Part shown: piece after piece, positions 27,289-34,670 of the stretch | Numbering within the stretch: the stretch's first letter is position 1 | How the letters are laid out: each line of letters opens with the position of its first letter | NCBI RefSeq assembly: GCF_000239815.1 | Contig: NZ_CAFK01000014.1 | Location: 1 to 64,000 of the forward strand | Direction of reading: 5' to 3' | DNA from: Bradyrhizobium sp. STM 3843 | Lineage (GTDB): Bacteria; Pseudomonadota; Alphaproteobacteria; Rhizobiales; Xanthobacteraceae | Length of the DNA stretch: 64,000 nt | Program-made: the position numbers and the translations under genes | Notes under the pieces: model-generated | What the model saw: only the letters and a program-made list of their open reading frames with translations | Told to the model about the DNA's origin: nothing | Databases searched by the model: none

Positions 27289-27425
27289 GGCGCTCCTCCC
27301 GGCGGGAACAGGATTCGCGGATGTTAATCCCGAGAGGCCGGCCATAATTCTCAATTTTTTGCGCCTTGAGGCGGATTATTGGTACAATTTCCCACTCCTG
27401 CCCAGCTCGTTCGGATTTTATCCCA
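27289..27425. promoter_or_regulatory. divergent promoter region between E1 and Lrp/AsnC genes
   Basis: The 137 bases between the two divergent starts contain the window's more AT-rich stretches (cataattctcaattttttg, gattattggtacaattt). Lrp/AsnC proteins usually bind such imperfect AT-rich palindromes upstream of their own gene and their target. No exact operator can be assigned by eye. Confidence 0.45.
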
Positions 27426-27887
27426 ATGCCCGATCTCGACCCCATCGACCGCAAGATCCTCGGCCTGCTGCAGGCCGACGGCCGCATCACCATGCAGGAG
27501 CTCGCCGACAAGGTCGGCCTGTCGGTGTCGCCCTGCCACCGCCGGGTGAAGCTTCTGGAAGAGCGCGGCGTCATCACCAACTACATCGCAACCGTTGACC
27601 AGAAGGCGCTGGGGCTGCATGTCTCGGTCTTCATCTCGATCAAGCTCGCGCGCCAGAAGGAAGAAGACCTTGCGCGGTTCGAGCGCGCGATCTCGAAATG
27701 GCCCGAGGTGCTGGAATGCTATCTGATGACCGGCAACCGCGATTATCTCCTGCGCGTGGTGGCCGCCGACCTGTCGTCCTACGAGGCGTTCCTGAAGAGC
27801 AAGCTGACACGGCTCGACGGCATCGCCTCGATCGAATCGAGCTTCGCGCTGAGCCAGGTGAAATACTCGATCGCGTTGCCGGTGTAG
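27426..27887 (+). CDS. Lrp/AsnC-family transcriptional regulator
   Basis: This small regulator has 153 residues. The N-terminal helix-turn-helix reads LDPIDRKILGLLQADGRITMQELADKVGLSVSPCHRRVKLLEERGVI, and the C-terminal RAM ligand domain contains VLECYLMTGNRDYLLRVVA, where the family binds amino acids. I chose the ATG at 27426 (MPDLDP). It is divergent from the E1 gene, the classic position for its main target, so it likely activates that gene in response to an amino acid such as methionine, 2-aminobutyrate or a branched-chain amino acid (inference from the mdeR-mdeB precedent). Confidence 0.92.
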   Translation: MPDLDPIDRKILGLLQADGRITMQELADKVGLSVSPCHRRVKLLEERGVITNYIATVDQKALGLHVSVFISIKLARQKEEDLARFERAISKWPEVLECYLMTGNRDYLLRVVAADLSSYEAFLKSKLTRLDGIASIESSFALSQVKYSIALPV

Positions 27888-27902
27888 TACGACCAACTCG
27901 AT

Positions 27903-28046
27903 TGTCGTCCCCCGCGAAGGCGGGGGACCCAGTATCCCAGAGACGTTAGTGGCTGACCCGATAGGCCGCGGCGTACTGGATCGTCCGCCGGAGCCTGTCG
28001 TCGGGCCCGCCGAAGGCGAGACCCGATGGCGGACGATGACAGCGGA
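27903..28046 (+). repeat. palindromic intergenic repeat, family B (copy 3)
   Basis: It starts TGTCGTCCCCCGCGAAGGCGG, where the ends of the first hairpin pair, has a centre with GGCCGCGGCGTACTGGATCGTCCGCCGG, and ends GGCGAGACCCGATGGCGG then ACGATGACAGCGG. The layout matches copies 1 and 2. It lies directly after the Lrp gene stop. Confidence 0.7.
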
Positions 28047-28165
28047 GAACGAGGCGACGTCATCGCCGGACTCATCAGACATACTACTCGTCCTTCAAGC
28101 ATGCTTACTCATTCCCGCGGCGCATTCGCGTCCGAGCTTTGCAAATTCATTTGCCCCTCCATAAA

Positions 28166-28617
28166 AGAGGGTGCAGGGAAGACCGGGCGCTGGCCTCGCC
28201 CATGGCCCGCCTGCGGAAAAAATGCAGGCGGCAGGTACCACAGGTTCAGCCGAGACATCCCGGCCTTCCCTGCGCGATGGTTTTAACAGCTGCTTCGCGA
28301 TCTCCCCGGTGCGCCGGGCTTGTTGGCCACCGTGTCGCGACAATGCGCTTGCGCGCATTGCGCTGGATACCAGCGTCGGGGTATCAGGACCACGCGACTT
28401 GACTGTCCGCATCCGACTTGCTCGCCGGCCCGCGCTAGCAAGGCCCCAAGTCCGAAGCGTCCACCGCTCCCCGCCGCTACGTTTCGTGACGATCGGCCGA
28501 AACGCCCCTCTTCGTCGCAAGCAGGATGGCCGGGATGATCGTCGTGATTTGCCCGACACGGCAAGGCCGCACGCATGCGGCAGATTGGCACGACGGGCAA
28601 TTCGTGCATACCCGCCC
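28166..28617 (+). repeat. long degenerate intergenic repeat, copy 2
   Basis: This 450-base unit matches the minus strand of 3081-3560, so the two copies are inverted relative to each other. Conserved blocks include GCAGGGAAG, CCGGCCTTCCCTGCGCGATGG, TCGTGACGATCG, GATTTGCCCGAC and GGCACGACGGGCA. An inverted repeat (GCAGGGAAGACCGGG / CCGGCCTTCCCTGC) surrounds the first 100 bases. No frame looks like a gene. It ends about 115 bases before the first FixK box. Confidence 0.65.
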
Positions 28618-28730
28618 TATGCCGAATGCTCTCGCAAGGCAAAGCGCCCTACAGGAATGAGGCGTGCAGAGCCTCCGATGCTCGAGGACATACTAACAAG
28701 TCGGGCATGTGGATTCGGACGCCAACTGCA

Positions 28731-28744
28731 TTGATCTGGATCAA
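28731..28744. promoter_or_regulatory. FixK/FNR box 1 (perfect)
   Basis: TTGATCTGGATCAA is a perfect TTGAT-N4-ATCAA palindrome, the consensus for FNR and rhizobial FixK activators used under low oxygen. A second box follows, 28 bases away centre to centre. Only the rightward gene can be its target, because the left side is a long non-coding repeat and the end of the Lrp gene. Confidence 0.88.
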
Positions 28745-28758
28745 ATGGCGCTTCGCAT

Positions 28759-28772
28759 TTGATCCAGATCAA
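28759..28772. promoter_or_regulatory. FixK/FNR box 2 (perfect)
   Basis: TTGATCCAGATCAA is a second perfect FixK/FNR palindrome. A CATAAT sequence at 28811-28816 could be a -10 element, which would place this box roughly 60 bases upstream of a start of transcription, as in class I FNR-type activation. The start site itself is inferred. Confidence 0.88.
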
Positions 28773-29018
28773 CCCGCCGCAGGCAGACCGCAGCATGGCC
28801 GCGGGATGTTCATAATGGTCATCGAAAACCGCCACATCTCGCCGCTAGCTTCACGATTGAGTGCGCGTGGCCTTCGGCGGCAGCCTGCAGTGTCGAATGC
28901 GTCGCGCGCTTTGATGTCAAAACCCGCGCCCTGGACAGCAATGCAGAACAACAGCGCCCGTCAGTCAGTCAAATACGAGTCCCCACGGCATCGCCGAGAG
29001 TCGTTCTCACAGGCCAAC

Positions 29019-30122
29019 ATGGCCGTGCGCGTATCACCCACCAGATACAGCCCAGGATCGGCTGGAACCAGCCGCACCGTCAGTCCAAAGAGCCGGCGCG
29101 TCTGGGTGACCCTCCAGTCCGTCATGTTCACCGTGGGCGTGGTGCTGGTCGGCCTACTGCTGTTCTGGCCGGCCGCTGGCATTGGGCTGATGTGGAATTT
29201 CCTGATTCCCGTTGCGCCGGCGCTGGTCACGATCTCGCCCGGGCTGTGGCGCAATGTCTGTCCGATGGCGACGATGCACATGTTGCCGCAGAAGCTCGGC
29301 ATCTCCCGCAATATCAGGATGCCCGAATGGGGCGCCGCCAGCCTGGGCCTGATCAGCGTCATCCTGCTGTTCATCGTAGTGCCGATGCGGCGCATCGGGC
29401 TGAACGTCGATGGCCCGCTGACAGCAATCATGCTGCTGTCGGCTGCCGCCATCGCCTTCACCATGGGCTCGCTGTTCGAGATGCGGTCCGGCTGGTGCAC
29501 CTCGCTGTGCCCCATCCACCCGGTGGAGAGGCTCTACGGCACCAACCCGGCCCTCACCTTCAAGAACGCGCGCTGCAATCTGTGCGAGGGCTGCAGCAAC
29601 CCCTGCCCGGATTCGACCCCGGAACTGACGCCGACCGTGACCAGCGGCAACAAGCTTCAGCAGTTTCTCGGCAACTTCCTGGTCGGAAGCTTTCCGGGAT
29701 TTGTCTGGGGCTGGTACCAGGTCAAGGACTATGCCCCCAATGAAGTGGACAGCAATGCGATCATGACGGCCTATGCCTGGCCGCTGGTCGCGTGCGTGGT
29801 GACCTACTTCATCTTCAAGATCGGCGAGTATGTGCTGCGTCACAAGCCGGACGCCCGCGCCACCCTGCATCGGATTTTCGCGGCCGCGGCGATCAGCACC
29901 TATTATTGGTACCGTCTCCCCGGGCCGGCCTCTTTGCTGCCGGACTGGTTCCCGCTCGTCTCTCACATGATCACCACGCCGTTCTTCTTCTGGTTCATCG
30001 TGCTTCGCGCGCCGAAGGTAAGCTGGCTGAAACGGCCGGTGATGGCCTCGAACTACTGGTCCAGCCGGTTCGAGACGGCGGCGAACAAGAATCTCATCCG
30101 TGTTGCACCAGGCAAAGCCTGA
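29019..30122 (+). CDS. NapH/NosR-like polyferredoxin membrane protein
   Basis: This inner-membrane iron-sulfur protein probably passes electrons between a cytoplasmic donor and the membrane. From the ATG at 29019 it has 367 residues, with about six hydrophobic segments. A complete ferredoxin-type motif CNLCEGCSNPCP (C-x2-C-x2-C-x3-CP) follows a second cysteine pair WCTSLCPIHP, and RNVCPMAT adds another cysteine. This arrangement is typical of NapH, NosR and MauN-type proteins, but only one full four-cysteine motif is present. The frame is open to 28575; starts at 28941 or 28914 are possible because no strong ribosome-binding site marks any of them. Two FixK/FNR boxes lie upstream and a flavin reductase gene lies 92 bases downstream. 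Confidence 0.82.
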   Translation: MAVRVSPTRYSPGSAGTSRTVSPKSRRVWVTLQSVMFTVGVVLVGLLLFWPAAGIGLMWNFLIPVAPALVTISPGLWRNVCPMATMHMLPQKLGISRNIRMPEWGAASLGLISVILLFIVVPMRRIGLNVDGPLTAIMLLSAAAIAFTMGSLFEMRSGWCTSLCPIHPVERLYGTNPALTFKNARCNLCEGCSNPCPDSTPELTPTVTSGNKLQQFLGNFLVGSFPGFVWGWYQVKDYAPNEVDSNAIMTAYAWPLVACVVTYFIFKIGEYVLRHKPDARATLHRIFAAAAISTYYWYRLPGPASLLPDWFPLVSHMITTPFFFWFIVLRAPKVSWLKRPVMASNYWSSRFETAANKNLIRVAPGKA

Positions 30123-30214
30123 CATCGCGCACAACGACGCGTGATCCGGGCCTCGCACATGCGCGACCCTGATCACACCGCGCCCTTCGCGCGCCCCGAT
30201 TTGAGGAGTGAACA

Positions 30215-31477
30215 ATGAGCAATTTCAGGACTGTCACGATCAAGGGCCGCACGTTCCGCGTTCGCGCCGGCGATGTCTTGCTCGACGGCGCGTTGGCGAA
30301 CGGCGTCGAGATTCCGTACGACTGCCGCGCCGGGACCTGCGGCACCTGCATGGTGCACGTTGCCAAAGGCCAGACCGTGTGCGGGGAAACCCATACGCAA
30401 GGCATGGTCCACGCCTGTCAGGCGCGCGTGGTCTCCGATCTCGACATCGAGACCGAGGATGTGCCCGAGATCGACACGACGCGGGCACGGCTGGTGGGCT
30501 TGCGCGAGCTCGCACCCGAGATCATGGAGCTCATGATCGCGCCCGAGAAGAGCATCACCTATCTGCCCGGGCAATATTTCAAGTTCGCGTTCAACGGTTT
30601 TCCGGCCCGCGCCTACAGCCCCACCGCCTCCTTCGACGGCCGCATCGGCGGACGCGTCATCCACCTCAATATCAAGCGCGTGCGGGGCGGGCGCGTCACG
30701 TCAGCGCTCGGCAACAGCATCAGGCCGGGGCACCGGCTGCGCATCCAGGGCCCCTATGGGCACGCGTTCCTGCGCCCCGGCGGCGCCGGCCGGCTGATCC
30801 TGGCCGGAAGCGGCACCGGCTTCGCGCCGATTTGGGCCATCGCCTCCGTGGCGCTACGCGAATCCCGGGACCGCCCGATCATCATCATCGCGGGAGCAAA
30901 GAAACTCCCTGCGCTCTACATGACGCCGGTGCTGGCGCAGCTGGCGCGGCTGCCCAACGTCAAGATCATTCCGACCGTCGAAGAAGGGCCGATCAATCAT
31001 CCCTCCATCCGCACCGGACGGATCGAGGCGCACATGCCGACACTCACCGCATCCGATGTCGTCTACGCCTGCGGCTCGCCGCGCATGGTGAGCGCGCTCG
31101 CAGGTCTGGTCGAGAAGGCCGGTGCCACCTTCTATGCCGATCCGTTCGAGTCAGCGGCTCCCGAGGAGCCGGCCGGCCTGCTCGGCAAGATCAAGACGCT
31201 GGTGGCGCGGCGGCCTCCGCAGCAAGCGAGCAGCGAGGCGCCGCTCGATCCCTTCGAGAGGCGCGCGCCTGCCCTGGTGCCGACGACCGGCAGCCCACAT
31301 TTGGTTAGCGAACAGGAACCCGTGCAACGGCAAGGCGACCCGCGTCGCAGCGATCCTGCGCGCGGACACGACGCAGCGCCTACGGCCTTGCATGCGCGGA
31401 AGCTTCACGGCGAAGCCGCACAACGCTCCGACCAGCCGCGCAGGCCCGCCGCGCAACTGGCCTCCAGCCATGCGTGA
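30215..31477 (+). CDS. [2Fe-2S] ferredoxin / FAD / NAD(P) oxidoreductase with C-terminal extension
   Basis: This electron-transfer flavoprotein has 420 residues. The N-terminal plant-type ferredoxin has Cys37, Cys42, Cys45 (CRAGTCGTC) and Cys68 as likely ligands. The FAD domain has RAYSPT (131-136) and GPYG, and the NAD(P) domain GSGTGFAPIWAI and CGSPRMV. This is the layout of oxygenase reductases such as BenC, but no oxygenase is nearby. After about residue 335 comes an untypical tail of some 85 residues, rich in Pro, Arg, Gln and Ala and probably disordered. GAGGAGTGAACA precedes the ATG. It follows the polyferredoxin gene and probably donates electrons to it (inference). Confidence 0.88.
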   Translation: MSNFRTVTIKGRTFRVRAGDVLLDGALANGVEIPYDCRAGTCGTCMVHVAKGQTVCGETHTQGMVHACQARVVSDLDIETEDVPEIDTTRARLVGLRELAPEIMELMIAPEKSITYLPGQYFKFAFNGFPARAYSPTASFDGRIGGRVIHLNIKRVRGGRVTSALGNSIRPGHRLRIQGPYGHAFLRPGGAGRLILAGSGTGFAPIWAIASVALRESRDRPIIIIAGAKKLPALYMTPVLAQLARLPNVKIIPTVEEGPINHPSIRTGRIEAHMPTLTASDVVYACGSPRMVSALAGLVEKAGATFYADPFESAAPEEPAGLLGKIKTLVARRPPQQASSEAPLDPFERRAPALVPTTGSPHLVSEQEPVQRQGDPRRSDPARGHDAAPTALHARKLHGEAAQRSDQPRRPAAQLASSHA

Positions 31478-31621
31478 ACGCGTGACGCCGGTCGCGGAAC
31501 GGTGACCCGCGCCGGCGGGCGCGGGGGCATTGCGCGCCTCGACAAGCACAGCTTCAGCCGTCACGATCCTGGTGTATGATGCGCCTTCGCCCGTGCGCAC
31601 CCGGATAGCCGTGAACCGCCG

Positions 31622-32995
31622 ATGCCTTCGCCTGCTGCCACCACGAACAGCGCAAAGCCGCGCCGGCGTCGGCGCTTTCCGGCGCTGCTCGCGCTGGCCA
31701 GCTTTCTGTCGCTGCTGACGGTCGCGCTGGCCGTCAGTTATTGGGCATGGCAGCCGGCCACCTTGCGCATTGCGGTCGGGCCTGCCGGCAGCGACGACGA
31801 CACGCTGGTTCAGGCGATGGCGCAGGCCTTCGACACCAAGGACAGCCCGGTGCATCTGGTGCCGGTCGCAGCCGATGGCCCGCTGCAAAGCATCACCTTG
31901 CTGACCCACGGGCAGGCCGATCTCGCGGTCACGCGCGGCGATCTGCAGATGCCATCAACCGCACGATCGATGGCGATCCTGCGTCGCAATGTTCTGGTGC
32001 TGTGGTCGGCGGCATCGCGCGGGGCGAAGCCGAAGGTCAAGAGCCTCGCTGATCTTGCCGGCCATCGCCTCGGTGTCGTCGGGGTCAGTCAGGTCAACAT
32101 GGCCCTGCTCCGGGTCGTGCTCGGCGAGTCCGGCATCAGTCCGGACAAGGTCACGATGACGCAATTCGGCGTCGATCAGCTGACCGACATGACGGCCGAT
32201 GCCACGCTGGACGCGTTCGCTATGGTCGGTGCGCTCAACGACAAGACCATTGCCGATGCACTGTCGACCACGGCGCGCCGCCGCAGCGAGCCGAAATTCC
32301 TTGCCGTCGACGTGTCCGAGGCGATCGCCGAGCGCCATCCGCTCTACGAATCCGAAGAGATCCCGCCCGGCGCCTTCGGCACGACGCCGCAGCGGCCCGA
32401 CGACAAGATCGAGACGGTCGGCATCAACCAGCTGATCATCGCTCCCGCTTCGCTGTCCGACGATACGGCCGCCGCGTTCACGCGCCAGCTGTTCGCGGTC
32501 AAGCCGCAGTTGGCCAAGGCGATGCCCGCCGCGGGCAAGATCCAGAAACCGGACACCGACAAGGACGCGGCGCTGCCGGCGCATCCGGGCGCCGCCGCCT
32601 TTATCGATAACAACGAGCGCAGCTTTCTCGACAAATACAGCGACTATCTCTGGGGTGGCGTGCTGCTGCTGTCCGGCCTGGGATCGGCCGCGGCCTGGCT
32701 GCGGCATTATCTCAAGCGCAACGAGCGCAAGGAGAACACCGAGCATCGCGATCGCCTGCTCGCCGCCATCGCGGCCGCGCGCGAGGCGCAGACGCTCGAC
32801 GAACTCGACACGATGCAATGCGAAGCCGACGAGATCCTGCGCGAGACGCTGGCCTGCCACGACGACGGCGCGATCGAGGACGGCGATCTCGCCGCCTTCA
32901 ACCTGGTGCTGATCCAGTTTCACGAGGCGATCGCCAACCGCCGCACGGTGCTCGCGATGGGCGGCCAACGGGGGCCGACGGCGCGGAGCGCGTGA
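31622..32995 (+). CDS. membrane-anchored TAXI-family (TRAP-type) solute-binding protein
   Basis: The protein has 457 residues. An Arg-rich N-tail and a membrane segment (about residues 20-43) precede a periplasmic binding domain, with LRIAVGPAGSDDDTLVQAMAQAF and LAGHRLGVVGVSQVNMALLRVVL typical of TAXI/SBP folds. A second membrane helix (about 342-363) leads to a charged cytoplasmic helical domain of about 90 residues. No TRAP permease lies nearby. This is the layout of TAXI proteins proposed to act as sensors or as orphan binding proteins. It lies 144 bases after the flavoprotein gene on the same strand, so joint transcription is possible but not shown. Confidence 0.8.
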   Translation: MPSPAATTNSAKPRRRRRFPALLALASFLSLLTVALAVSYWAWQPATLRIAVGPAGSDDDTLVQAMAQAFDTKDSPVHLVPVAADGPLQSITLLTHGQADLAVTRGDLQMPSTARSMAILRRNVLVLWSAASRGAKPKVKSLADLAGHRLGVVGVSQVNMALLRVVLGESGISPDKVTMTQFGVDQLTDMTADATLDAFAMVGALNDKTIADALSTTARRRSEPKFLAVDVSEAIAERHPLYESEEIPPGAFGTTPQRPDDKIETVGINQLIIAPASLSDDTAAAFTRQLFAVKPQLAKAMPAAGKIQKPDTDKDAALPAHPGAAAFIDNNERSFLDKYSDYLWGGVLLLSGLGSAAAWLRHYLKRNERKENTEHRDRLLAAIAAAREAQTLDELDTMQCEADEILRETLACHDDGAIEDGDLAAFNLVLIQFHEAIANRRTVLAMGGQRGPTARSA

Positions 32996-33135
32996 ACGTG
33001 AGGCCTCGCAGAGTGGGCAAAGCGCTCGCGTGCCCACCATTCACGATATCAAATTGAAGCGGTGGGCACGGCGCAACGCGCCTTTGCGCACCCTGGACTG
33101 AGCGAGATCGGTCAGCGCCGCGCTGTCCGATACAG

Positions 33136-33305
33136 CGCCCTCTCCCCTTGCGTGAGAGGGCATCTCCGGGCCCCTCCACGCACGCGGTCGGGTGAGGGCT
33201 ATGTCTCCACACACGAGGCTCGTTGAGGCATACCCCTCACCCGACCGAGCTTGCTGCGCTTTCCTATATGCCCTCTCCCACAAGGGGCCCACAAGGGGAG
33301 AGGGC
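33136..33305. repeat. intergenic repeat, family E
   Basis: Two facing arms, GCCCTCTCCCCTTGCGTGAG and CACAAGGGGAGAGGGC, enclose CACCCGACCGAG-type sequence and its inverse (CGGTCGGGTGAGGG). The whole folds back on itself. It fills most of the 391-base gap between two convergent genes, which holds no credible gene. A half unit lies at 31-70. Confidence 0.65.
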
Positions 33306-33386
33306 GCATTCATGTGCGCCGCGCCTCATCTTCCGATCTTCGCGCGTCATCGTGATGCTTCTATTAGTTGCTACGTGATCGCAACG

Positions 33387-34559
33387 TCAAATCACCCCGC
33401 GCTTCGCCAGATTCCGCATCAGTGCGCCGACGCCGAACGTCCACGGCTCGCATTCGTCGCTGTTGCGCATACGGTTAACGAGCTTGCCGAGCTGAGGCGC
33501 TGCGATGGTGACGATGTCGTCGCGCTTGTGGGTAAAGCCCTGGCCAGGCGCGTCGCGGTCCTTGACCGGCGCGAACATGGTGCCGAGGAACAGCGCAAAA
33601 CCGTCAGGATACTGGTGCACGCGGCCGACGGTCTGCGCGACGAGATCGGTCGGGTCGCGGCTGATCTTGGAGATCGAAGAATGGCCGTCGAGCACGAAGC
33701 CATCGGCCCCCTTCACCTCCAGCGCGACGTCCATCCTGCGCACGTCGTCGAGGCTGAACGTGTCATCGAACAGGCGTAGCAGCGGGCCGATCGCGCAGGA
33801 GGCGTTGTTGTCCTTGGCCTTCGACAACAGCAATGCCGAGCGGCCCTCGAAGTCGCGCAAGTTCACGTCATTGCCGAGCGTGGCCCCGACAATAGCGCCT
33901 TGGCTCGAGACCGCGAGCACCACTTCCGGTTCGGGATTGTTCCAGGTCGATTTCGGATGCAGGCCGGCATCCATCCCGGGCCCGACCGACGACAGCACGG
34001 GCGCCTTGGTGAAGACCTCCGCGTCAGGCCCGATGCCGACCTCGAGATACTGGCTCCAGGCGCCCTGCTCGATCAGCACCTGCTTCAGATGGATCGCCTG
34101 GTCCGAGCCCGGCTTCAGCTTGGAGAAATCGTCGCCAACGAGACGAACGACTTCCTTCCGGATTGCCTCGGCCGAAGCCGGATTGCCGCGCGCCCGTTCC
34201 TCGATCACGCGCTCCAGCATCGAGATCGCGAAGGTGACACCGGCGGCCTTCAGGACCTGCAGATCGATCGGCGCCAGCAGCCAGGGCTTTCCCGGATCGC
34301 GACCGTCCGGCGGGGTGTTGGCAAGGATGGCAGCGAGATCGCCGATGCGCTCGCCCTTGACGGCACGCAGTGCAGAGGCCGGGTCGTCCTGCTCGCACAG
34401 CGCGCTGACGGTTCCGAAAGCGGCGGTCACATCGAACACGCCGTCGGCGCGCACCGCGACCACGGCCGGGCCATCGACGTCGGGTCGCCACACGCGACCG
34501 ACCAGGGTCCCCTTGGTGCCGTCGTCCGGCAACACGGTCTCAGGCGTCAAGGTGATCAT
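33387..34559 (-). CDS. FAH-family hydrolase/dehydratase, XylX-like
   Basis: This fumarylacetoacetate-hydrolase-fold enzyme has 390 residues, longer than the usual 280. Metal and active-site segments are recognisable: STWNNPEPEVVLAVSS, GNDVNLRDFEGRSALLL, and GFTHKRDDIVTI near the end. The length and the segment QYLEVGIGPDAEVFTKA fit 2-keto-3-deoxy-xylonate dehydratases such as Caulobacter XylX better than the tyrosine-pathway enzyme. It would then convert a 2-keto-3-deoxy-pentonate to 2-oxoglutarate semialdehyde, joining the dehydratase at 19190 and the aldehyde dehydrogenase at 23153. The ATG at 34559 has GGGAGAA upstream. The substrate is inferred. Confidence 0.82.
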   Translation of the reverse strand: MITLTPETVLPDDGTKGTLVGRVWRPDVDGPAVVAVRADGVFDVTAAFGTVSALCEQDDPASALRAVKGERIGDLAAILANTPPDGRDPGKPWLLAPIDLQVLKAAGVTFAISMLERVIEERARGNPASAEAIRKEVVRLVGDDFSKLKPGSDQAIHLKQVLIEQGAWSQYLEVGIGPDAEVFTKAPVLSSVGPGMDAGLHPKSTWNNPEPEVVLAVSSQGAIVGATLGNDVNLRDFEGRSALLLSKAKDNNASCAIGPLLRLFDDTFSLDDVRRMDVALEVKGADGFVLDGHSSISKISRDPTDLVAQTVGRVHQYPDGFALFLGTMFAPVKDRDAPGQGFTHKRDDIVTIAAPQLGKLVNRMRNSDECEPWTFGVGALMRNLAKRGVI

Positions 34560-34635
34560 CGCGGCGTTCTCCCTTACGGATTGTTGTCCGCGCAGCCCTA
34601 GCACTCCAGCGCGCCGGCTCCAAGCTACCGGAGGG

Positions 34636-34660
34636 GCATTCCGGGGCGCCCGGAATGACC
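34636..34660. repeat. minimal family A repeat (single hairpin)
   Basis: GCATTCCGGGGCGCCCGGAATG is a nearly perfect palindrome equal to the joined tips of the family A repeat. It lies between two genes on the same strand. Confidence 0.6.
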
Positions 34661-34670
34661 GCGGGCGAGC

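Noticed and set aside
28575..29018. Upstream extension of the polyferredoxin gene to 28575
   Set aside because: The extension runs through the end of a non-coding repeat and across both FixK boxes, so it cannot be the main start.
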